Numbered from the stretch's first letter, positions 1-5,845 are shown. The stretch: 6,993 nucleotides of DNA from an uncultured Eubacteriales bacterium (GCA_900546415.1 URCY01000070.1:1-6993); one strand, 5' to 3'. A program made the numbers and translations. The notes: generated from the sequence alone by a model not told the origin.

Positions 1-1009
1 AGGTGTAGGTCTTGACGCCCTTTTCCGTGCAGGTCGGCTCGGTCGTGACCTTGCCCGCGTCCCAGACATGGTCGCAGGCGGACGCGGCGTGCGCAGCCTC
101 GCCGGACGGGGTCTTCATATCATTCGGAATATCCTGACCGAAAACCAGCCACGCATACTCCGGATAGTCGATGAAGACGTTGCGGTTGCCCTGAATGGTC
201 TGAACCTCATCGTTGCGGGTCATTTCCCACGTGTCGACCGGGTCGCTCTTGCACCACTTGAGCAGGGTGTCAAGGCTTTCGATGACCTTTTTGCCGTTGT
301 TGGCATCGTCGTCGGGATCGAAGGCGGGCAGATCCTTTTCCGCGACGTTCTGGTACAGGTTCGGCTGACCCCAGCGGCAGTAGACATAGAGCAGGATGCG
401 GGCGACGTCGCCCTTGACGTTGTCGCGCACCTCAACGAGATCGTTGCCTGCGGAGTACCACAGGACGGTGCGGCCGCCGTAATTGGCGGTGGAGCAGCCG
501 TTGATCACGCCGTTGACATTGCCCATCGTGTAGTTGTAGCGGGTGGAGTTGATCGTCTGGTCGGCCGGGCGCAGGTGGTGCAGATCGCAGCCGCCGTTTT
601 TCTGATAGAAGGAGGCGCGGCTCTTCGGCCAGACGTGCTCGCGGTTGTAGCCCGAGCCGGTCTGATCGGCGTAAAACAGAATGTTGTTGTCGGTCGTCGG
701 CCAGTACTTAGTCAGCGACTTATAGCTGACGGAGTCCGTCTGCGTGCTGGACATCAGCTTTTGCAGGCTCTTGTAGAGCGCGCTGTTCATCGAGGCGACG
801 CAGTCGGTGTTGCCACCGGCCAAGGCGGACATTTTGTCATAGGTGTAAGCGCCGGTGTAATAAGCCTTTGCCATTGTGCTCAGGCTCGTGCAGAGTGTGT
901 CGCGCTTGTTGGTGTTCTTTGCCGAAGCCTGAAACGTTACGCCTGCAAACAGCGCTGTCAGCAGGGCAACGAGCAGAAGCAACGACACAGAGCGTTTGAT
1001 GTGCTTCAT
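1..1009 (-). CDS. Secreted endonuclease I family nuclease (C-terminus cut by window edge)
   Basis: 336 complete residues read on the minus strand from the ATG at 1009; the reading frame runs off the left edge. Residues 1-30 form a signal peptide: MKHIKR, a Leu-rich core, then an ASA cleavage site, so the protein is probably exported. The core matches the endonuclease I family (His-Me finger, metal-dependent, non-specific DNA/RNA cleavage): NREHVWPKS at 122-130, DLHHLRPAD at 142-150, N154 and N159, GDVARILLYVYCRWG at 200-214, and DPVDTWEMTRNDEVQ with IQGNRNVFIDYPEYAW at about 256-287. By analogy with characterised members, H125 would be the general base, and E124 and N154 the metal ligands. 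After residue 312 comes a segment reading HVWDAGKVTTEPTCTEKG, resembling Cys-bearing repeats at the C-termini of clostridial surface proteins. A ribosome site (AAAGGAG, 1021-1027) lies 11 bases upstream of the start. A likely role is nucleic-acid scavenging or biofilm DNA turnover, which is inference. Confidence 0.9.
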   Translation of the reverse strand, partial: MKHIKRSVSLLLLVALLTALFAGVTFQASAKNTNKRDTLCTSLSTMAKAYYTGAYTYDKMSALAGGNTDCVASMNSALYKSLQKLMSSTQTDSVSYKSLTKYWPTTDNNILFYADQTGSGYNREHVWPKSRASFYQKNGGCDLHHLRPADQTINSTRYNYTMGNVNGVINGCSTANYGGRTVLWYSAGNDLVEVRDNVKGDVARILLYVYCRWGQPNLYQNVAEKDLPAFDPDDDANNGKKVIESLDTLLKWCKSDPVDTWEMTRNDEVQTIQGNRNVFIDYPEYAWLVFGQDIPNDMKTPSGEAAHAASACDHVWDAGKVTTEPTCTEKGVKTYT

Positions 1010-1076
1010 CTTTGTGTTCTCTCCTTTATGATATTCATGTTTTCGCGTCGGGCGTTCCCGGCGGCGTCTACCTCTT

Positions 1077-1105
1077 ATCATAGCACATTTGGTCATAAAA
1101 AGGAA
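1077..1105 (-). promoter_or_regulatory. Candidate promoter of the secreted nuclease gene
   Basis: Read on the minus strand, an extended -10 TGCTATGAT spans 1085-1077. A 17-base spacer places the -35 at 1105-1100 (TTCCTT), a poor match to TTGACA, so the extended -10 would carry most of the recognition. The expected transcript start is near 1070, giving a leader of about 60 bases before the ATG at 1009. Confidence 0.5.
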
Positions 1106-1116
1106 TAGATTATTCC
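1102..1116. promoter_or_regulatory. Perfect inverted repeat in the divergent promoter region (possible operator)
   Basis: GGAATA-GAT-TATTCC is a perfect 6-base-arm palindrome with a 3-base centre, flanked by A-runs on the plus strand. It overlaps the predicted weak -35 of the nuclease gene and lies about 35 bases upstream of the -35 of the P-loop gene. That position would suit a dimeric regulator controlling the nuclease. It could also be a weak terminator-like hairpin, but the stem is short and AT-rich. No known regulator consensus is recognised. Confidence 0.3.
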
Positions 1117-1150
1117 AAAAAAAATCGTGACTTTCCACAACAATCCATGG

Positions 1151-1179
1151 TTGCATTTTTGCGGAAAATCTGATACAAT
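1151..1179 (+). promoter_or_regulatory. Sigma-A-type promoter of the small P-loop gene
   Basis: TTGCAT (1151-1156), a 17-base spacer, then TACAAT (1174-1179) preceded directly by TGA (extended -10). The expected start of transcription is near 1186, giving a leader of about 20 bases that holds the ribosome site. Confidence 0.75.
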
Positions 1180-1190
1180 CAAGACAGAAC

Positions 1191-1196
1191 AGGAGG
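1191..1196 (+). promoter_or_regulatory. Ribosome binding site that fixes the start of the P-loop gene
   Basis: AGGAGG lies 8 bases before the ATG at 1205. The frame is open back to a GTG at 1127, but that start would put the promoter inside the coding sequence and has no good ribosome site, so 1205 is preferred. Confidence 0.8.
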
Positions 1197-1204
1197 GATT
1201 ACCT

Positions 1205-1615
1205 ATGGTCAAGCTCATTATGGGGCTGAAGGGCTCCGGCAAAACCAAACAACTGATCCATGACATCAACGAAGCAGTGAAAAACGAAGCCGGCAGCGTG
1301 GTCTGCATCGAAAAGGGCACGAAGCTGCGCTTTGATCTGGATATTCGCGTGCGCCTGATCGACTATCAGGAATACGAAATGAAGACGCTGCCGCTCTTAA
1401 AGGGCTTTATCAGCGGCCTTCATGCCGGCAATTTTGACATCAGTCATGTCTTTATCGACAGCTTCTATAAGCTCGTTCCGGATGCCACGGTCGCCGACGT
1501 CGAGGACTTTGTCCAATGGTGCGAGTCCTTCGGCGAGGCCAACCAAATGTCCTTCACGGTCGTCGTTTCGGAAGACCCGGCGAAGGCCAGCGAGAGCATG
1601 AAACGGTTCATGTAA
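1205..1615 (+). CDS. Small P-loop NTP-binding protein of unknown function (136 aa)
   Basis: The sequence begins MVKLIMGLKGSGKTKQLI: a beta strand running into a Walker A motif GLKGSGKT at residues 7-14. A hydrophobic strand ending in Asp (HVFIDSF, D85) is a candidate Walker B. A further strand (FTVVVSED, 117-124) suits the rest of a small RecA/thymidine-kinase-like nucleotide-binding core. There is no signal peptide or membrane segment, so it should be cytosolic. At 136 residues it is a minimal NTPase domain with no obvious extra domain, and no zinc-binding Cys cluster is present, which argues against thymidine kinase. I do not recognise a named family; similar short proteins are generally annotated as hypothetical ATP-binding proteins. 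It stands alone, with its own promoter and a terminator 14 bases after the stop, and is divergent from the nuclease gene. That it binds ATP or GTP is well supported by Walker A. Its process and partner are unknown. Confidence 0.85.
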   Translation: MVKLIMGLKGSGKTKQLIHDINEAVKNEAGSVVCIEKGTKLRFDLDIRVRLIDYQEYEMKTLPLLKGFISGLHAGNFDISHVFIDSFYKLVPDATVADVEDFVQWCESFGEANQMSFTVVVSEDPAKASESMKRFM

Positions 1616-1628
1616 GCGCATCGGAATC

Positions 1629-1675
1629 ACAGCGCGGAAGAATCTTCTGGTTTCTTCCGCGCTGTTCTTGCATTT
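1629..1675 (+). terminator. Rho-independent terminator after the P-loop gene
   Basis: A 14-base-pair perfect stem (1629-1642 with 1652-1665, built on CAGCGCGGAAGAA) closes a 9-base loop and is followed by an interrupted T tract (TTCTTGCATTTTT). The T tract overlaps the -35 of the next gene, so termination may be incomplete. Confidence 0.8.
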
Positions 1676-1696
1676 TTCGGGACAGTGTGATAAAAT
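1668..1696 (+). promoter_or_regulatory. Promoter of the PPIase lipoprotein gene
   Basis: TTGCAT (1668-1673), a 17-base spacer, then TAAAAT (1691-1696) with TGA directly before it. The -35 hexamer is the same as that of the preceding gene's promoter. It begins two bases after the terminator stem ends. The expected transcript start is near 1703. A ribosome site (AAAGGA, 1718-1723) precedes the ATG at 1735. Confidence 0.75.
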
Positions 1697-1734
1697 GAAT
1701 CTAATTCGTTAAGTAAGAAAGGAACCAAAGCAAT

Positions 1735-3075
1735 ATGAAAACAAAGCAATTTGCGGCGCTGCTGCTTGCGGTGCTGATGCTTTTCGCAGGCTGCGCCAAG
1801 GCCCCGGAGGAGACCACAACGGAGGCTGCACCGCAGACCAACTACGGTGAGAACGACGTGACGGCGCTGAGCGACTATTCCGTGAAGACGGCCTCGCCCG
1901 ATGACGATGTGATGAACGCCGTGATCGCCGTGAACGACAAGGACGAGCCGGTTTATACGAACCGCTTTCTGCAATTCAGCTTCTGGATGGAATTCTACAG
2001 CTTCATGAACTCCTACGGCAGCTATGCCTCCCAGCTCGGGCTGGACACCGCCACGCCGCTCAACAAGCAGAATTCCCTCGCCGAGAACCGCACTTGGGAG
2101 CAGTACATGCTCGAGAGCGCTACGGAAAACCTTGCCGACAGCTATGCGCTTGGGCAGGCTGCGGCCGCCAACGGCTATCAGCTCAGCGAGGAAAATGAGC
2201 AGATGATCGCCTCCATCACCGACGAGAACGGCGAATTCATCCAGGAGGCAAAGAACAACGGCTATGACACGGCCGACGCCTATCTGCAGGCGAACTTCGG
2301 CGGCGGTGTCGACGCGAAGACGTATCAGGACTATATGCGCCTGTACTACACCTCCTATGATTATTCCGCGACCCTGCGCGAGGAGATCGGCGCGACGATC
2401 ACCGATGCGGATGTCGAGGCCGAGTATGACGCCAACGCCGCGAGCTATCAGGACGACGGCGTTCTGAAGGTCAACAACGTCTCCGTCCGCCACGTGCTGA
2501 TCCAGCCCGAGGGCGACAAGGACACGACCACCGGCGACTGGACCGAGGAGCAGTGGACTGCGGCCGAGGAGAAGGCCAACGAGCTTTATGAGGCATGGCA
2601 GAGCGACCCGACCGAGGATGCCTTTGCCACCATGGCCGAGGAGAACTCCGCCGACGGCGGCTCGAAACAGAACGGCGGCCTCTATGAGGACGTCAAGCCC
2701 GGCCAGACGGTCACGGAATTCAACGACTGGTGCTTCGATCAGAGCCGCCAGCCCGGCGATTCCGGCATTGTCAAGACAGATTTCGGCTACCACATCATGT
2801 ATTTCGTCGGCCAGACCGAGACCAAGGCGTGGATGGAGACCGTCCGCGATCAGCTGGTGCAGACCAAGCTGACCGAGAGAATGACCGAGCTGCGCGAGCA
2901 GTACCCGGTGCGCTTCGACTTCACGCAGATCCGCATCTTCGATATGGTGAGCTATGCCGTGGAGCACGCCTCCGACAGCCCCGCCACCGAGGCCACCGAG
3001 ACGACCATCGAGGAATCCGACCCGACGGAAGCCGTCTCCGAGGAGACCGAAACGACCGAGGAGCCGAAGGGCTGA
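1735..3075 (+). CDS. PrsA-like parvulin-type peptidyl-prolyl isomerase lipoprotein (446 aa)
   Basis: The N-terminus is a lipoprotein signal: MKTKQF, a hydrophobic run, then lipobox LFAGC with the lipidated Cys at residue 20, so the mature protein should be anchored to the outer face of the membrane. A Thr/Glu-rich linker follows to about residue 40. Residues about 60-240 form a helical, SurA/PrsA N-domain-like region (FLQFSFWMEFYSFMNSYG; ITDADVEAEYDANAASYQ). A parvulin domain spans about 247-360, from VRHVLI (H253) to FGYHIMYFVG (H353), with NGGLYEDVKPGQ between; the two His residues are those conserved in parvulins. The C-terminus (413-446) is a low-complexity Thr/Glu/Ser tail. The expected role is folding of secreted proteins outside the membrane by cis-trans prolyl isomerisation. 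True PrsA proteins are usually shorter, near 290 residues, so this is a larger clostridial relative and the symbol prsA is not assigned. It is a single-gene unit, with its own promoter upstream and a strong terminator 18 bases after the stop. Confidence 0.92.
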   Translation: MKTKQFAALLLAVLMLFAGCAKAPEETTTEAAPQTNYGENDVTALSDYSVKTASPDDDVMNAVIAVNDKDEPVYTNRFLQFSFWMEFYSFMNSYGSYASQLGLDTATPLNKQNSLAENRTWEQYMLESATENLADSYALGQAAAANGYQLSEENEQMIASITDENGEFIQEAKNNGYDTADAYLQANFGGGVDAKTYQDYMRLYYTSYDYSATLREEIGATITDADVEAEYDANAASYQDDGVLKVNNVSVRHVLIQPEGDKDTTTGDWTEEQWTAAEEKANELYEAWQSDPTEDAFATMAEENSADGGSKQNGGLYEDVKPGQTVTEFNDWCFDQSRQPGDSGIVKTDFGYHIMYFVGQTETKAWMETVRDQLVQTKLTERMTELREQYPVRFDFTQIRIFDMVSYAVEHASDSPATEATETTIEESDPTEAVSEETETTEEPKG

Positions 3076-3092
3076 CCGATCGAAAAACCTGC

Positions 3093-3129
3093 AATCCCAC
3101 CCGTGCCGCCCGGCCGGGTGGGATTTTTT
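3093..3129 (+). terminator. Rho-independent terminator of the PPIase lipoprotein gene
   Basis: An 11-base-pair perfect stem (AATCCCACCCG at 3093-3103 with its complement at 3115-3125) closes an 11-base loop and runs into T6 at 3124-3129. Confidence 0.9.
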
Positions 3130-3132
3130 ATA

Positions 3133-3270
3133 GTGAAATTTGCTCTTCAAGCAAGTGAAATTTGCTGACGCATGTGAAATGCGGGCTTACGCCCGCGTGA
3201 AATGGCGCTTTGATAAAGCGCCGTGGTGGTGTCCCTCCGGGACGGATTTGAAACTTTTCATTCTGAAAAG
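3133..3270. repeat. Run of GTGAAAT boxes, each followed by a small hairpin
   Basis: GTGAAAT occurs four times, starting at 3133, 3155, 3174 and 3197. Each box is followed by a different short inverted repeat: TTGCT/AGCAA (3140-3154), a degenerate TGC/GCA (3163-3172), GCGGGC/GCCCGC (3181-3196) and GGCGCTTT/AAAGCGCC (3204-3222). A fifth, altered box (GTGGTGGT, 3223-3230) precedes GTCCC/GGGAC (3231-3243), and CTTTTC/GAAAAG (3254-3270) closes the block. Box spacing is 19-26 bases, so this is neither an exact tandem repeat nor a CRISPR. It lies between convergent genes and encodes nothing credible. I recall related GTGAAAT/ATTTCAC-hairpin stretches as dispersed intergenic repeats in clostridial genomes; copy number here cannot be tested. 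Confidence 0.7.
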
Positions 3271-3302
3271 CACTCCGTTTTCCCGTAAAGCCGATCGATT
3301 AT

Positions 3303-3334
3303 GTCATTGCGAGGAGCGAAGCGACGCGTCAATC
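3303..3334. repeat. Dispersed intergenic repeat with core CATTGCGAGGAGCGAAGCGA
   Basis: The stretch starts GTCATTGCGAGGAGCGAAGC and ends GACGCGTCAATC. It has ATTG/CAAT ends and an imperfect internal palindrome. This closely matches a short repeat seen between genes in many unrelated bacteria. When read through, it yields the tell-tale peptide CHCEERSDASI, which accounts for a spurious open frame across this region. Confidence 0.65.
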
Positions 3335-3407
3335 TTTAACGGGGCGAAACGGCATCCCGGAACGAAGCACGGCAGAGGCGAACGGGCAATTTTTCCTTCC
3401 GCATGGC
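3335..3407. other. Intergenic stretch with nothing recognised
   Basis: These bases lie between the dispersed repeat and the convergent terminator. I see no ribosome site with a credible open frame on either strand, no promoter, and no clear hairpin beyond short 4-base matches. Confidence 0.6.
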
Positions 3408-3412
3408 AGCAG

Positions 3413-3444
3413 AAAAACCCACCGGCATGGCCGGTGGGTTTGGT
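3413..3444 (-). terminator. Strong terminator of the trpS-wecA-wecB unit (possibly bidirectional)
   Basis: A 12-base-pair perfect stem (AAACCCACCGGC at 3415-3426 with its complement at 3430-3441) closes a 3-base loop. On the minus strand it ends in a five-T tract, about 80 bases after the wecB stop. On the plus strand the tail is TTTGGTTTT, so it may also stop readthrough from the left. A further 9-base inverted repeat, AGCAGAAAA (3408-3416) with TTTTCTGCT (3458-3466), brackets the structure. Confidence 0.85.
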
Positions 3445-3522
3445 TTTCATGGAAGTGTTTTCTGCTCGAATCAAACTCCGGTTACGAAGTTTTTCGCACG
3501 GTTTTTGTGTTTCGTGTACGCT

Positions 3523-4680
3523 TTACAGAGCCTCCGGCGTGAAATCCTTCGGCGGCTGCCCGCGCAGGCCGAAGTGCCATTCGATCGCGTCGGCAATGCG
3601 GCGGCAGGCCTGCCCGTCGCCATAGGGATTGACGGCGTGCGCCATGGCGGCGTAGACCTCCGGCTGCTCAAGCAGCGCGGTCGCCTGCGCGAGCACCTCG
3701 TCGTGCTCCACGCCGGCCAGACGCACCGTTCCGGCCTTGACGGCCTCGGGGCGCTCCGTCTCGCGGCGCAGCACGAGCACCGGCTTGCCGAGCGCGGGCG
3801 CCTCCTCCTGCAAGCCGCCGGAATCCGTCATGACGAAGCAGCAGCGCGCCATGAGGTTGTGCATCTCCTGCACGTCCAGCGGCTCGATCAGGTGGACGCG
3901 CTCGACGCTGCCCAGCTCCTCGCGCGCGCAGGCGCGCACGGCGGGGCTGAGGTGCACGGGGTAGACGACCTCGACGTCCGGATGCGTCAGCACGACCTCG
4001 CGCACGGCGCGGAAAATGTCGTGCATCGGCTTGCCGTAATTCTCGCGGCGGTGGCAGGTCAGGGCGACCACGCGGCGGTGCGCGAAGTCCAGCGTGTTCA
4101 GCGCCTCCGTGCGGAAGCGGAAATCCGGCCGGACGGTCGTGGCCATCGCGTCGATGACGGTGTTGCCGGTGATGAAGATCTTCCCCTGAACGGCCTCGCG
4201 GCGCAGATTTTCCGCGTTGGCGGCGGTCGGGGAGAAGTGCAGCGCGGCAATGTCGCCGACGAGCGTGCGGTTCATCTCCTCGGGGAAGGGGGAGTATTTG
4301 TCATAGGTGCGCAGACCGGCCTCCACATGGCCGACCGGGATCTTGTGATAAAACGCGGCCAGCGCGCCGGCGAAGGTCGTCGAGGTGTCGCCGTGCACAA
4401 GGATCAGGTCGGGCTGCACGGTTTCAAAAATTTTCTCCATGCCGAGCAGCGTGCGCGTCGTGATCGACGAGAGCGTCTGCTGCTGCTGCATGATGTTCAG
4501 GTCGAAATCTCCGCGCAGGCCGAAGATGTCCATCACGGAGTCGAGCATCTGCCGGTGCTGCCCGGTCAGGCAGCAGAGGCTCTCCAGGCCCTCGCGGCGC
4601 GCCAGCTCCTGCACGAGCGGCGCCATTTTGATCGCCTCCGGCCGCGTGCCGAAGATCGACATGATTTTACGCTTTTCCAT
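3523..4680 (-). CDS. wecB: UDP-N-acetylglucosamine 2-epimerase, non-hydrolysing (385 aa)
   Basis: Also called mnaA in Firmicutes. It interconverts UDP-GlcNAc and UDP-ManNAc in the cytosol, supplying ManNAc for teichoic acid linkage units or other wall polysaccharide. The two-domain GT-B-like fold is marked by GTRPEAIK (11-18), HGDTST (96-101), HVEAGLRT (118-125), FPEEMNR (132-138), HRREN (210-214), YPVHLSP (240-246), DSGGLQEE (286-293), RETERPE (306-312) and NPYGDG near the C-terminus. D98, E120, E134 and H210 correspond to the catalytic residues known in E. coli WecB (D95, E117, E131, H213). Q41 and Q44 match the allosteric UDP-GlcNAc site of Bacillus epimerases. Length is normal for the family. 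The start at 4680 is chosen because family members begin right before the GTRPEAIK strand and a GGAGG site lies 6 bases upstream; the frame is open to 4782 but that extension is basic and non-homologous. It overlaps the upstream wecA by 14 bases, implying translational coupling. A terminator follows. Confidence 0.95.
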   Translation of the reverse strand: MEKRKIMSIFGTRPEAIKMAPLVQELARREGLESLCCLTGQHRQMLDSVMDIFGLRGDFDLNIMQQQQTLSSITTRTLLGMEKIFETVQPDLILVHGDTSTTFAGALAAFYHKIPVGHVEAGLRTYDKYSPFPEEMNRTLVGDIAALHFSPTAANAENLRREAVQGKIFITGNTVIDAMATTVRPDFRFRTEALNTLDFAHRRVVALTCHRRENYGKPMHDIFRAVREVVLTHPDVEVVYPVHLSPAVRACAREELGSVERVHLIEPLDVQEMHNLMARCCFVMTDSGGLQEEAPALGKPVLVLRRETERPEAVKAGTVRLAGVEHDEVLAQATALLEQPEVYAAMAHAVNPYGDGQACRRIADAIEWHFGLRGQPPKDFTPEAL

Positions 4681-5803
4681 CGGGCGCCTCCGTTTCGGCT
4701 TTGCCGGGCTGCTCCGGTGCGGCCTCTGCCTCAGAAGCTTCAGGACTTTCCGGCTCAGCCTTTTCCTGCTTTTTCCCGCCAAAGATCACGCGCACGCCGA
4801 TCGCGCCGACGGCAAGAACCGTTCCGAGGAAGATCAGCGCCTGCACCTCGCCGCGATCGGTCAGCACGACGGCTGCCAGACCCAGCAGGGCGGAGATCAG
4901 ATAGGAGATCGCGACGGCCTGCTTCTGCGAGAAGCCCATGTCGATCAGGCGGTGATGCACATGGCCGCGGTCGGCGTGCATCGGGCTTTGCCCATGCGCC
5001 AGACGGCGGATGACGGCGAAGCAGAGGTCGAAGATCGGCAGACCCAGCACCAGAAACGGCACGGCAAACGAGATCACGGCGTAGGTCTTGAACAGACCGT
5101 AGACCGAGATGCTCGCCAGAATGAAGCCGAGGAAGGTCGAGCCGGTGTCGCCCATGAAGATGGTCGCGGGATTGAAATTATAGGGAATGAAGCCGAGGCA
5201 GCCGCCGACGATCGCCGCCAGCAGCAGCACGCAGACCTGCGCGGTCGGGTCGCTCGCCGGCAGTAGCAGCGCCACGACCAGCATTGTCCCGGCGGAGATC
5301 GCCGAGATGCCGGAGGCAAGACCGTCCAGCCCGTCGATGAAGTTCACGGCGTTGGTGATCGCGACGATCCAGATTACCGTCACGGCATAGGACAGCCAGA
5401 CCGGAAGCTGCCAGCCGCCGACGTGCTCGATGCGGCAGCCGTAGAGCGTGACGACGACCGCCGCAACGATCTGCACGCCGAATTTCGGCAGGGCGTGCAG
5501 CGTCATGATGTCGTCCAGCACGCCCAGAACGACGATGATCGTCGCGCCGAGCAGGACGCCCTGCACCTGATGCGGGATGTCGCGGCAGAAGATCAGCACG
5601 CTGACCATGAACGAGATAAAAATCGCGAGACCGCCGAGGCGCGGGATGGGCACATGGTGCATCCGGCGGCCGTCCTTGGGGACGTCCATCGCGCCGATCT
5701 TGCGGGCCAGAACTTTGATGACCGGCGTCAGCGCGCAGGAAATTCCGGCGGCGACCGCCAGCGTCAGCGCGATACGCAGGATCATTTTCGGGTCGAGAAT
5801 CAC
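4667..5803 (-). CDS. wecA: Undecaprenyl-phosphate GlcNAc-1-phosphate transferase, WecA/TagO/MraY family (378 aa)
   Basis: tagO is the usual Firmicute name. This integral membrane enzyme transfers GlcNAc-1-phosphate from UDP-GlcNAc to undecaprenyl phosphate, the committed step for teichoic acid or similar polymers. About ten or eleven hydrophobic segments are visible. Family signatures are RMHHVPIPRLGGLA (47-60), LDDI (96-99, the Mg-binding Asp pair), NFIDGLDGLASG (154-165), FMGDTGSTFLGF (216-227) and HADRGHVHHRL (276-286); the last resembles the WecA/TagO His motif rather than MraY. Residues 342-378 are a Glu/Ala/Pro-rich cytoplasmic tail beyond the last membrane segment, somewhat unusual for the family. 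The start is a GTG at 5803: AGGAGG sits 7 bases upstream at 5811-5816, whereas the next ATG (residue 7) has no such site. It lies 42 bases downstream of trpS and overlaps wecB by 14 bases. The sugar specificity (GlcNAc) is inferred from the motifs and the adjacent epimerase. Confidence 0.93.
   Translation of the reverse strand: MILDPKMILRIALTLAVAAGISCALTPVIKVLARKIGAMDVPKDGRRMHHVPIPRLGGLAIFISFMVSVLIFCRDIPHQVQGVLLGATIIVVLGVLDDIMTLHALPKFGVQIVAAVVVTLYGCRIEHVGGWQLPVWLSYAVTVIWIVAITNAVNFIDGLDGLASGISAISAGTMLVVALLLPASDPTAQVCVLLLAAIVGGCLGFIPYNFNPATIFMGDTGSTFLGFILASISVYGLFKTYAVISFAVPFLVLGLPIFDLCFAVIRRLAHGQSPMHADRGHVHHRLIDMGFSQKQAVAISYLISALLGLAAVVLTDRGEVQALIFLGTVLAVGAIGVRVIFGGKKQEKAEPESPEASEAEAAPEQPGKAETEAPDGKA
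4687..4691 (-). promoter_or_regulatory. Ribosome binding site of wecB, inside the wecA tail
   Basis: GGAGG on the minus strand lies 6 bases before the ATG at 4680 and within the wecA coding sequence. It supports the short wecB start and coupling to wecA translation. Confidence 0.75.
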
Positions 5804-5810
5804 AGGCTAT

Positions 5811-5816
5811 CCTCCT
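5811..5816 (-). promoter_or_regulatory. Ribosome binding site that supports the GTG start of wecA
   Basis: AGGAGG on the minus strand sits 7 bases before the GTG at 5803, in the 42-base gap after trpS. The gap also holds a small GAGCGG/CCGCTC hairpin (5828-5843) with no T tract, so no terminator separates the two genes. Confidence 0.75.
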
Positions 5817-5845
5817 CTTTCCTTCGGGAGCGGCGCACCGCTCGG

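Noticed and set aside
68..1108. Long plus-strand open frame opposite the nuclease
   Set aside because: It is the antisense shadow of the endonuclease I gene, whose motifs and signal peptide are clear on the minus strand. It has no ribosome site and a low-complexity Val/Ala/Gly composition.
1131..1140. DnaA-box-like CTTTCCACAA
   Set aside because: It has two mismatches to TTATCCACA, and there is no cluster of boxes or replication gene nearby.
1627..3150. 507-residue minus-strand open frame opposite the PPIase lipoprotein
   Set aside because: It is a shadow caused by GC-rich third positions. It spans two terminators and a promoter, and its protein is Gly/Leu/Val-rich with no family motif.
3133..3243. 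CRISPR array
   Set aside because: The repeated unit is only 7 bases, the spacing is irregular and the intervening sequences are themselves palindromic; no cas genes are present.
3539..3545. A further GTGAAAT copy
   Set aside because: It lies within the last codons of wecB with no matching hairpin unit behind it, so it is most likely chance.
3140..3625. 161-residue plus-strand open frame across the intergenic repeats
   Set aside because: It reads through both repeats and the terminator hairpin into the antisense of wecB. The CHCEERSD peptide is a known product of translating the dispersed repeat.
4681..4782. N-terminally extended wecB start at 4782
   Set aside because: The 34-residue basic extension is unlike the family, overlaps wecA heavily, and lacks a ribosome site. 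The ATG at 4680 has GGAGG at proper spacing.
3403..5013. 536-residue plus-strand open frame opposite wecB and wecA
   Set aside because: It is an antisense shadow crossing two confirmed genes, rich in His/Arg/Gly with no motif and no ribosome site.
5828..5843. Hairpin between trpS and wecA as a terminator
   Set aside because: It has a six-base-pair stem with no following T tract on the minus strand, so it is unlikely to stop transcription.
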